Of a stretch of DNA of 64,000 nucleotides, positions 34,287 through 41,729 are shown piece by piece. The notes below the pieces were generated by a model. That model had not been told where the DNA came from. It saw nothing but the letters and a program-made list of their open reading frames with translations, and searched no databases. Source of the stretch: Bacillus_AD sp047238185 (GTDB lineage: Bacteria > Bacillota > Bacilli > Bacillales > DSM-1321); NCBI RefSeq assembly GCF_047238185.1, contig NZ_JBDFMI010000001.1, forward strand, positions 2,294,001-2,358,000, written 5' to 3'. Made by a program: the position numbers and the translations under genes. The stretch's first letter is position 1. Each line of letters begins with the position of its first letter.

Positions 34287-35232
34287 GTGCGTCTCCTAGC
34301 ATCACACCGGCTGTTATATGAGAACCAGCTCCCCGCAAATAGTCGAAGGCGGACATTTTTTTCTTGCCTGCAGGTTGAAGTTCAATCATTTTAATAGCTG
34401 TTGCATTCCCCGTCTTCACCACTATTCCATCTTCTTCAATGGCGATGATTTCTCCAGGAATTGCAGCTGAGGCACTTTGCACTTTCTTCCCTTCCCATAT
34501 CTTAAGCACTTTCCCTTCCAAAAGCGTATACGATACTGGCCAAGGATTTAAGCCGCGGATTTTATTATAGATAGTTTCTCCGGATGCCGACCAATCAATC
34601 TTTTCCTGTTCACGTTTGATATTGGATGCAAAAGTTGCCTTTTCTTCATCCTGCTTTATGCCTTGCAACTCGCCATTCAGTAATTTCGGCAGTGTATCGG
34701 CCAATAAGTCGCATCCTGCTGCACTCAGCTTGTCATGCAGGCTTCCCACGTTATCTTCTTCGGTGATTTCAACCTCTGCCTGTGTAAGGATATCCCCGGC
34801 ATCAAGCTTTTCAGCCATATACATAATAGTGATGCCTGTCTTTTCTTTTCCCTCTAGGATGGCATAATGGATCGGTGCCCCGCCCCTTAACTCAGGCAAT
34901 AGAGACGCATGGACATTAATGCAGCCAAACTTCGGCGCATCCAATAATTCTTTAGGCAGAATTTGGCCGAAAGCAGCTGTGATCACTAGGTCCGGTTCCA
35001 ATTCGAGGATTTTGGCCAGTTCCGTTTTCTCGCGTATTTTCTCTGGCTGATACACAGGGATTCCGTGCTTTAAGGCTTCTACCTTAACCGGAGGGGGTGT
35101 CAGCACTTTCTTCCTGCCAACAGGCCGGTCAGGCTGTGTGACAACCGCTATGACATTATAGCCTTCATTTATTATTCTCTGTAGTACCGGCACTGAAAAA
35201 TCAGGCGTCCCCATAAATACGATTTTTGTCAT
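34279..35232 (-). CDS. fmt: Methionyl-tRNA formyltransferase
   Basis: A 317-residue enzyme that formylates initiator Met-tRNA using 10-formyltetrahydrofolate. The catalytic region INVHASLLPELRGGAPIHYAI (about 107-127) holds Asn, His and, later, Asp of GITIMYMAEKLDAGDI. The C-terminal domain with LNPWPVSYTLLEGK binds the tRNA. ATG overlaps the def stop (ATGA), so formylation and deformylation enzymes are made together. Confidence 0.97.
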   Translation of the reverse strand: MTKIVFMGTPDFSVPVLQRIINEGYNVIAVVTQPDRPVGRKKVLTPPPVKVEALKHGIPVYQPEKIREKTELAKILELEPDLVITAAFGQILPKELLDAPKFGCINVHASLLPELRGGAPIHYAILEGKEKTGITIMYMAEKLDAGDILTQAEVEITEEDNVGSLHDKLSAAGCDLLADTLPKLLNGELQGIKQDEEKATFASNIKREQEKIDWSASGETIYNKIRGLNPWPVSYTLLEGKVLKIWEGKKVQSASAAIPGEIIAIEEDGIVVKTGNATAIKMIELQPAGKKKMSAFDYLRGAGSHITAGVMLGDAHE

Positions 35233-35714
35233 TCTTCTTCAAACCCTTCCAATTCTTCTTCATCTACATAACGGACGACTTTTGTGGTAAACAGCACTCC
35301 GTCCAAATGGTCGATTTCATGCTGTATAGCTCTGGCCAAAAAGTCTTCGGCCTCCACTTCAAGCCAGTTTCCGTTTCTATCCTGCCATTGTACTTTTACG
35401 TATGTGGCCCGCTCCACTTCCCCATAAAGGCCAGGAAAGCTCAGGCAACCTTCAATGTCCAACTCTTTCCCTTTCTTTTCAATAATGACCGGATTGATCA
35501 TTTCGAGGGTACCCATCTCTTCATCTATTTCAACGATAGCAATTCGGCCATCGACGCCCACTTGGGGTGCCGCGAGCCCGACTCCATCCTCTTTAATCAT
35601 TGTTTCATACATATCATCCAACAGTTTCGCCAATTTATGGTCGAAAACATGCACTTTCTTACATTTCTTCTCCAGTATTTCATTTGGAGCAAGAACAATC
35701 GGTAGAATAGACAA
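35229..35714 (-). CDS. def: Peptide deformylase
   Basis: A 161-residue metalloprotease that removes the formyl group from nascent proteins. The three family motifs are present: GVGLAAPQVG (about 43-52), EGCLSFPG (metal cysteine, about 89-96) and QHEIDHLDG (two metal histidines, about 131-139). The length and motif spacing fit the type 1 class. The start is TTG at 35714 after GGAGGA. It lies between priA and fmt in the usual order. Confidence 0.97.
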   Translation of the reverse strand: MSILPIVLAPNEILEKKCKKVHVFDHKLAKLLDDMYETMIKEDGVGLAAPQVGVDGRIAIVEIDEEMGTLEMINPVIIEKKGKELDIEGCLSFPGLYGEVERATYVKVQWQDRNGNWLEVEAEDFLARAIQHEIDHLDGVLFTTKVVRYVDEEELEGFEEE

Positions 35715-35744
35715 ATTTGTTCCTCCTGGTCTAACATCACACCA

Positions 35745-38153
35745 TTACATCATGATCTGCGGATTTTGATCAATTACGATTTTCAGTCCTTTATTAGCAG
35801 GATCCTGCTGATAGTGCTCAATTATTTTGTGTAGTAAATCATTCAAATTCGGTTCCCGTTTGTATTTTATCAGACATTGGTATCGATATCTATTATTGAT
35901 GCGCGGAATAGGCGAAGCAGAAGGGCCTAAAATGATCGCCTTTCCGGACAATCCTTTCCGAATAAAAGTGGATATCTTTTCAGTCACGGAAACGGCCTTC
36001 ATCAAATCTTCATGAGAAACCGATATAAGTGTAATGTAATAAAACGGCGGATATCTATTCTGCATACGCACTGCCATTTCCTGTTGATAGAACTCCTGAT
36101 AATCCTGCTTGGAAGCAAGGATGATTGAATAATGCTCAGGCGTATAGGATTGCACCACCACCTCACCCGGCAGCTCATGCCTACCTGCACGGCCGCTCAC
36201 CTGCGTAAGCAATTGGAATGTCTTTTCGGATGATCGGAAATCCGGCAAATGCAGCATCGTATCCGCGGATAATACGCCTACCAGAGTCACCTTGGCAAAA
36301 TCCAACCCCTTGGCAATCATCTGGGTACCCAGCAAAATATCGGCCTTTCCTTCAGCAAATGCGGACAGAAGCCTTTCGTGGCTCCCTTTTTTACTGGTTG
36401 TATCAACATCCATCCGTATTACCCTTGCTTCAGGCAATATTTTCACAAGCTCTTCTTCCACCTTTTGCGTTCCGGTGCCAAAATAACGTATTGCGTCACT
36501 TCCACACGCCGGACAAACGGATGGCATCGATTCCTCATGACCGCAATAATGGCATTTAAGCGAGTTCGTATATTTGTGGTAGGTTAACGAAATTTCACAA
36601 TTTGGGCATTGAGATACTTCCCCGCAACTGCGGCACATCACAAATGAAGAATAGCCTCTTTTATTCAGCATTAAGATCATTTGCTCTTTTTTTTCAAGGC
36701 GGTCTTTCATTTTTTCAAGCAGGGCCGCCGAAAAAACGGACCGGTTCCCTTTTCGGAGCTCTTCTCTCATATCGACAATTTCCACAGAGGGGAGAGGCCG
36801 TTGATTGACTCGATTCTGCAGTAACAAATGCTTATAAACGCCCTTTTGCGCGCGTGCTGAGGTTTCCAGCGTCGGAGTGGCACTGCCAAGGACAACGGGG
36901 CAATGATGATACAGCCCCCGTTGGATTGCAATATCCCTTGTATGGTATCGCGGAGTTTCTTCCTGCTTATAGCTTGTTTCATGTTCTTCATCAATAATAA
37001 TGATTCCGAGGTTTTGGAAAGGGGAAAAAATAGCCGACCGCGCTCCGACTACAACCTGCACTTCCCTTCGGTATATTCTTCGCCATTCGTCGTATTTCTC
37101 TCCAGTAGATAACCCACTGTGAAATACAGCGACCCTGTCCCCAAACCGTTCCTTGAAACGACGAACCATTTGCGGGGTAAGCGATATTTCAGGCACAAGC
37201 ATAATGGCTTCCTTCCCTTGCTTCATAGCCACATCGATTGACTGTAAATACACTTCCGTTTTCCCGCTTCCGGTTACGCCTTCCAAAAGGAAGACATCTT
37301 CACTTTCATCATCAATGCTTTTCTTAATAGGCTGAAAAACGGAAGATTGTTCATCTGTCAATGGCAAGTGGTTGCTCTCCTCAAACAAACGGTCCTTGAA
37401 TGGGTCACGATACACCTCGGTTTGTACAATCGAAACAAGGTCTTTCTGTTCCAACCCTTTTACGGCGCTTTCCCCACAGTTCACTCGTTCCAACAACTGT
37501 TTTAAAGGGATGTCTTCAGGATGCTCTATAAAATAATCAATCAAAACCCTTTGTTTTCTAGCTGTTTTGTTTATTGTTTCTTTCGCTTTCTGCAATTGAT
37601 TCTTTGAAGCTTGCAATCGGACTGTCCGCTCTGTTTTCTTATTCAATTTATTCTTCACTTCATATTGCGTATCGATATGCCCTTGTTTCAGCTCTTTTTG
37701 GAAAATCCTTGCGTTCGGATGCTCCATCGCTGCTTCGAAATCGACTTTATTTCCATTTCTGAAATAAGATCTGATGAGTTCATCAACTTGTTCCAATGGT
37801 CCCTTCAGTACAAGGAACTTTTTATATTTCGCTTTAAGCGCAGCTGGAAGCATCGCCTGAAATGCAGCAATCTTAAGGCACAATGTATGGGTTGTCATCC
37901 AGTCCCCCAATTGAAGAAGCTCCCGTGTGAGAGCTGGTTCTAGGTCCTGTACACTGTGGATGGCTTTCAGGCGGCCGATTTCTGAACTCTCGTGGATATT
38001 CGTCACGAAACCTTGGACAGTCCGGGGTCCAAATGGAACTAATACACGCATTCCAGGTGTAATCATGCCCTTCCATTTATCCGGAATGAGGTAATCAAAC
38101 TCTTTGTCCGTCTGGCGCACTGGCACATCGACAATAACTGATGCGATTTCCAT
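35745..38153 (-). CDS. priA: Primosomal replication restart helicase PriA
   Basis: An 802-residue DNA helicase that reloads the replisome at repaired forks. The N-terminal DNA-binding domain covers about 1-200. Helicase motifs are GVTGSGKTEVY (near 290), IIIIDEEHETSYKQ (DEEH) and LGSATPTLE. The cysteine-rich zinc region runs from CRSCGEVSQCPNC to CPACGS (about 500-545), and GRAGRHELPGEV follows. The start is ATG 38153, nine bases from AAAGGA; TTG 38162 is less likely. The coaBC stop lies within its leader. Confidence 0.97.
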   Translation of the reverse strand: MEIASVIVDVPVRQTDKEFDYLIPDKWKGMITPGMRVLVPFGPRTVQGFVTNIHESSEIGRLKAIHSVQDLEPALTRELLQLGDWMTTHTLCLKIAAFQAMLPAALKAKYKKFLVLKGPLEQVDELIRSYFRNGNKVDFEAAMEHPNARIFQKELKQGHIDTQYEVKNKLNKKTERTVRLQASKNQLQKAKETINKTARKQRVLIDYFIEHPEDIPLKQLLERVNCGESAVKGLEQKDLVSIVQTEVYRDPFKDRLFEESNHLPLTDEQSSVFQPIKKSIDDESEDVFLLEGVTGSGKTEVYLQSIDVAMKQGKEAIMLVPEISLTPQMVRRFKERFGDRVAVFHSGLSTGEKYDEWRRIYRREVQVVVGARSAIFSPFQNLGIIIIDEEHETSYKQEETPRYHTRDIAIQRGLYHHCPVVLGSATPTLETSARAQKGVYKHLLLQNRVNQRPLPSVEIVDMREELRKGNRSVFSAALLEKMKDRLEKKEQMILMLNKRGYSSFVMCRSCGEVSQCPNCEISLTYHKYTNSLKCHYCGHEESMPSVCPACGSDAIRYFGTGTQKVEEELVKILPEARVIRMDVDTTSKKGSHERLLSAFAEGKADILLGTQMIAKGLDFAKVTLVGVLSADTMLHLPDFRSSEKTFQLLTQVSGRAGRHELPGEVVVQSYTPEHYSIILASKQDYQEFYQQEMAVRMQNRYPPFYYITLISVSHEDLMKAVSVTEKISTFIRKGLSGKAIILGPSASPIPRINNRYRYQCLIKYKREPNLNDLLHKIIEHYQQDPANKGLKIVIDQNPQIMM

Positions 38154-38158
38154 CTCTA

Positions 38159-39367
38159 TCAATCCTTTTTCAACATACTGGCTGCTTTCTCTAAAATTCG
38201 TTGTGCCACTTCCCGTTTGCTCATTAAGGGCAATTCTGTTGTTTCTCCGTTCTTTTCATAGATTACGACAGCATTAGTATCCGCCCCGAAACCAGAGCCT
38301 TCTACAGACACATTATTCGCTACAATCATATCCGCATTTTTCTTCTCAAGCTTCGCTTTGGCATATTGTTCGACTTGTTCCGTCTCGGCAGCGAAGCCTA
38401 TCAGAATTTGTTTGTCTTTCTTTTTCCCCAATGTCATCAATATATCATTGGTACGCTCCATATCGATGCTCAAGTCGCCTTCTTTTTTCTTGATTTTCTG
38501 GCTATGGACTACTTTCGGGCGGTAGTCTGCTACAGCAGCAGTTTTAATAATTACGTCCTGAGCTTCCATTTCTTCCATTACAGACTGATACATGTCTTGG
38601 GCGCTAATGACCGGCACCACCCTAACTCCTGCAGGCGCCTTTAGCTGAACAGGCCCTGAAATGAGTGTCACTTCAGCTCCCAATGCAGCCGCTTCGGCCG
38701 CCAATGCATATCCCATTTTCCCAGTGGAATGATTCGTTATGAATCGGACTGGGTCAATTGCTTCTCTAGTGGGACCTGCCGTAATCAATACCTTTTTCCC
38801 TTGAAGAACGGGATTTCCATTCTGCGCCCCATAGTATTGCTGAAGCTTTTCAACAATTGATTCAGGTTCTTCAAGGCGGCCTTTCCCTACATATCCGCAA
38901 GCCAAATATCCTTCGCCAGGTTCAATGAAATGATAGCCGAACTGTTTTAATATATTCATATTTCTTTGTACAGCCGGGTGGTTATACATATGGACATTCA
39001 TGGCTGGCGCGATAAACACATCTGCTGTCACAGCAAGCATAATCGTAGATATCATATCGTCTGCGATACCGTTTGCCATCTTGGCGATGATATTAGCTGT
39101 AGCCGGTGCAACCAGAACAAGATCCGCCCAGTCAGCAAGGTCGATATGCGCAACCACTTTCGGATTATTTTCCTGGAAAGTGTCTGTATATACCTCATTT
39201 CTTGCTAGTGCCTGAAATGTAATCGGCGTAACGAACTTAGAGGCGGAATGACTCATCACCACTTTAACGTTCGCCCCTTGCTGAGTTAACTTGCTCGTCA
39301 AGGCAGCTGCTTTATAGACAGCTATGCCGCCTGTCACACAGAGTAAAATATTTTTATTTTTAAGCAT
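38159..39367 (-). CDS. coaBC: Bifunctional phosphopantothenoylcysteine decarboxylase/synthetase
   Basis: A 402-residue coenzyme A biosynthesis protein. The N-terminal CoaC flavoprotein domain (about 1-185) shows VTGGIAVYK, the active-site region DLVLVAPATANIIAKMANGIADD and APAMNVHMY, and the active cysteine in GYLACGYVGKGRL. The C-terminal CoaB domain (about 190-402) has LITAGPTREAIDPVRFITNHSTGKMG and AAVADYRP. ATG 39367 follows GGGAGGAA; the upstream frame to 39388 covers that site and is rejected. Confidence 0.97.
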   Translation of the reverse strand: MLKNKNILLCVTGGIAVYKAAALTSKLTQQGANVKVVMSHSASKFVTPITFQALARNEVYTDTFQENNPKVVAHIDLADWADLVLVAPATANIIAKMANGIADDMISTIMLAVTADVFIAPAMNVHMYNHPAVQRNMNILKQFGYHFIEPGEGYLACGYVGKGRLEEPESIVEKLQQYYGAQNGNPVLQGKKVLITAGPTREAIDPVRFITNHSTGKMGYALAAEAAALGAEVTLISGPVQLKAPAGVRVVPVISAQDMYQSVMEEMEAQDVIIKTAAVADYRPKVVHSQKIKKKEGDLSIDMERTNDILMTLGKKKDKQILIGFAAETEQVEQYAKAKLEKKNADMIVANNVSVEGSGFGADTNAVVIYEKNGETTELPLMSKREVAQRILEKAASMLKKD

Positions 39368-39454
39368 GGACCGTTCCTCCCGTTTCATTCTTTCTCTATT
39401 ATGAGGGATAGCCTATTTTTTTTCATCTATTTCAGAAACTCATTGCGTCTTCCA

Positions 39455-39494
39455 AAAAGAGGAACCTTGTCTGTTTGGACAAGGTTCCTTTTTA
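39455..39494 (-). terminator. Bidirectional terminator after rpoZ
   Basis: A 12-base perfect stem AGGAACCTTGTC/GACAAGGTTCCT (39460-39471, 39478-39489) with a six-base loop has T runs on both strands. It begins just past the rpoZ stop and separates yloC-remA-gmk-rpoZ from coaBC. No clear promoter for coaBC is visible in the 90 bases that follow. Confidence 0.85.
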
Positions 39495-39497
39495 ATG

Positions 39498-39713
39498 TTA
39501 TGCATTTGTTTGTTCGGATGAATCATTCTTGTACGTAAGGATGCCCGCATTGATTTCTTCCAATGCTTTTCCGACACTCTTATGTGATACCGTTTTTGCA
39601 ATCCGTTGATCATCGTTGATTTGCATTACGCGCGCACGCTTAGCGGCAACTGATACAAGTGAGTATTTGGAATCGATTTTGTTCAAAAGCGCATCGATAG
39701 AAGGATATAACAT
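39498..39713 (-). CDS. rpoZ: RNA polymerase omega subunit
   Basis: A 71-residue accessory subunit of RNA polymerase that aids folding of beta-prime. MLYPSIDALLNKIDSKYSLV and AAKRARVMQ are the conserved core, and HKSVGKALEEINAG follows. The ATG touches the gmk stop (TAAATG), and the gmk end supplies the GGAGGTTGA ribosome site. The gmk-rpoZ pairing is widespread. Confidence 0.97.
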   Translation of the reverse strand: MLYPSIDALLNKIDSKYSLVSVAAKRARVMQINDDQRIAKTVSHKSVGKALEEINAGILTYKNDSSEQTNA

Positions 39714-40328
39714 TTATTCAACCTCCAGCATATTTAGATATCTTTTTGCAACTAATTCTCTTTTGCAATGCTCTGCAGTTACAATAGCTTTTATTTTATC
39801 ACAAGCAGACTGAATTGTATCATTTTCAACCACATAATCATACAAATCCATCATTTCGATCTCTTCTTTGGCTGTTTGCAGCCTCTGGGCAATAACATCT
39901 TCCGTTTCTGTACCGCGGTTGACAATTCTGTTTTCAAGTTCTGAAAGGCTTGGCGGCGCCAAGAAGATGAATAGCCCTTCAGGGAATTTCTCGCGTACCT
40001 GGCGTGCGCCCTGTACCTCTATTTCCAAGAAGACATCACGGCCGTCCTCAATTGTTTCACGCACATAATCAACAGGCGTTCCGTAGTAATTGCCGACGAA
40101 CTCAGCATATTCCAACAGTTTTCCTTGTGCGATTAATGCTTCGAATTCATCGCGGGATTTAAAGAAATAGTCGATTCCGTCTCTTTCCCCTTCTCGCGGC
40201 TTCCTTGTCGTCATGCTGATTGAATATTCAAACGTAGTATCAGGCTGGTCAAACAGTTCTTTCCGTACCGTTCCCTTCCCTACTCCAGAAGGTCCTGATA
40301 ATACAATTAGCAATCCTTTTTCTTTCAT
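39714..40328 (-). CDS. gmk: Guanylate kinase
   Basis: A 204-residue enzyme that phosphorylates GMP to GDP and is a target of (p)ppGpp in Firmicutes. The P-loop LSGPSGVGKGTVRKEL (about 9-24), the GMP-binding SISMTTRKPREGERDGIDY (about 37-55) and FLEIEVQGARQVRE are canonical. It starts eight bases after remA. Confidence 0.98.
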   Translation of the reverse strand: MKEKGLLIVLSGPSGVGKGTVRKELFDQPDTTFEYSISMTTRKPREGERDGIDYFFKSRDEFEALIAQGKLLEYAEFVGNYYGTPVDYVRETIEDGRDVFLEIEVQGARQVREKFPEGLFIFLAPPSLSELENRIVNRGTETEDVIAQRLQTAKEEIEMMDLYDYVVENDTIQSACDKIKAIVTAEHCKRELVAKRYLNMLEVE

Positions 40329-40336
40329 AACTTCAC

Positions 40337-40600
40337 TTATCCTTCCTCTACACTATCTTCACGGTCATGAAGCCTTGATGCCACCGTTTCTGGCTGGACT
40401 GCCGACAGGATCACATGGTCGCTGTCCATTACTATGACCGCACGGGTCCTTCTGCCGTAAGTGGCATCAATTAGCCTTCCATTTTCCCTTGCTTCCTGTA
40501 TGATTCGTTTAATCGGAGCTGACTCCGGACTTACAATAGATATGATCCGATTGGCAGAAACAATATTTCCAAACCCTATATTGATTAATTTGATTGGCAT
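40337..40600 (-). CDS. remA: Extracellular matrix regulator RemA
   Basis: An 87-residue DNA-binding protein that in B. subtilis activates biofilm matrix operons and osmoprotectant genes. The sequence MPIKLINIGFGNIVSANRII and RRTRAVIVMDSDHVILSAVQ is nearly invariant in the family (DUF370). It sits between yloC and gmk in the usual order. Regulation of biofilm targets in this host is inferred from homology only. Confidence 0.96.
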   Translation of the reverse strand: MPIKLINIGFGNIVSANRIISIVSPESAPIKRIIQEARENGRLIDATYGRRTRAVIVMDSDHVILSAVQPETVASRLHDREDSVEEG

Positions 40601-40660
40601 GTTTTTCCCCCAGTTACCGTAATACTAGTCTGACCCTCTCTATGAAGCACTAAACGATGT

Positions 40661-41536
40661 TTATTCGATATTTTGGATTTGTTCTTTCATCTTTTCAAGC
40701 AAGCTTTTCATTTCGACAACCTCTATGGCAATCTTGGAATCATTTGCTTTGGAACCGACGGTATTCACTTCACGGTTCATTTCCTGAATGAGGAAATCAA
40801 GCTTTCTGCCCATGGCATCCCCGCTTTCCAAGGTTGACTTGACTTGCCCGATATGGCTCTTTAAGCGGGTCAGTTCTTCATTTATGTCGGCCTTATCAGC
40901 AAAGATTGCCACTTCATTCATTAATCTGGTTTCGTCGATCACACCGGATGTCCATTCAGCCATTTTTTGCTGGAGCCGTTCACGGTATTGCTCGATGACG
41001 GTCGGTGCAAATGCACTTGTCCTTTCGGCAGCAGATTCCAACTTTTCCAACTGTGAAAGGATATCGCCCTTAAGCACTTTTCCTTCTTCTTCCCTCATCC
41101 GTATTAACTGCATGGTTGCTTCGGATACAGCTTCAAGGATAATCGCTTCCAATTCCGGCGGAGAAGATTGCTCTTCCTCGATTAAGAAAACGCCCTCCAA
41201 TTGAGAAATTGTGTGGGGCGAATTATTCGGGTGCATTTGATAACGTCTAGATATCTCATCCATTTTGCTCATATATTGGTCCAATAGCAGCCAGTCCACT
41301 TCAAGGCGTTTCTGGATCAGTCCATCGCCCTCAACAGTAATGAACATCTCAATCCGGCCTCGCTTAATATGGGAAGCCAAATGTTTTTTTATTTTATCTT
41401 CAAGCACGAGCAGCTGGCGTGGCATCCGAATATTATATTCGCAGAAACGGTGGTTAACCGTCTTCACTTCCACTTGGACTTTCATTTGATCGTTCTTGCT
41501 TGTCCCTCTTCCGTAGCCTGTCATGCTTACAGCCAT
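40661..41536 (-). CDS. yloC: YicC-family endoribonuclease YloC
   Basis: A 291-residue protein with the YicC N-terminal domain (MTGYGRG at the start, RMPRQLLVLEDKIKKHL) and the C-terminal DUF1732 (MGRKLDFLIQEMNREVNTVGSKAND, near 250). Relatives have been described as RNases acting on small RNAs. A frame opens far upstream at 41638, but GGAAGTGG precedes the ATG at 41536, and the resulting length matches B. subtilis YloC. A promoter lies at 41562-41590. Confidence 0.95.
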   Translation of the reverse strand: MAVSMTGYGRGTSKNDQMKVQVEVKTVNHRFCEYNIRMPRQLLVLEDKIKKHLASHIKRGRIEMFITVEGDGLIQKRLEVDWLLLDQYMSKMDEISRRYQMHPNNSPHTISQLEGVFLIEEEQSSPPELEAIILEAVSEATMQLIRMREEEGKVLKGDILSQLEKLESAAERTSAFAPTVIEQYRERLQQKMAEWTSGVIDETRLMNEVAIFADKADINEELTRLKSHIGQVKSTLESGDAMGRKLDFLIQEMNREVNTVGSKANDSKIAIEVVEMKSLLEKMKEQIQNIE

Positions 41537-41561
41537 TAATACCACTTCCAATTCTAATGCA

Positions 41562-41590
41562 AGTATGTAGTTATGCTCTTGCCGTGTAAA
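41562..41590 (-). promoter_or_regulatory. Probable promoter of yloC-remA-gmk-rpoZ
   Basis: Minus-strand TTTACA (41585-41590), a 17-base spacer and CATACT (41562-41567). It is the only well-spaced pair between the yloB terminator and yloC and gives a very short leader. Confidence 0.5.
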
Positions 41591-41681
41591 TAAAAGAGCA
41601 TGCTGATTGATGCGTTTATGTTCACATACAGATTCCATTTATCCGCATGCCCAGCCGTTTAACAGCAGGTATGCCCATAAT

Positions 41682-41715
41682 AAAAAGGTAATAGAGGACA
41701 CTCTACTACCTTTTT
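41682..41715 (-). terminator. Bidirectional terminator after yloB
   Basis: A 15-base stem with one wobble, AAAAAGGTAATAGAG/CTCTACTACCTTTTT around a four-base loop, carries its own A and T runs. It lies 14 bases past the yloB stop. An extended -10-like TGCTATACT on the minus strand at 41717-41725 lies just before it. Confidence 0.85.
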
Positions 41716-41729
41716 AAGTATAGCATAGT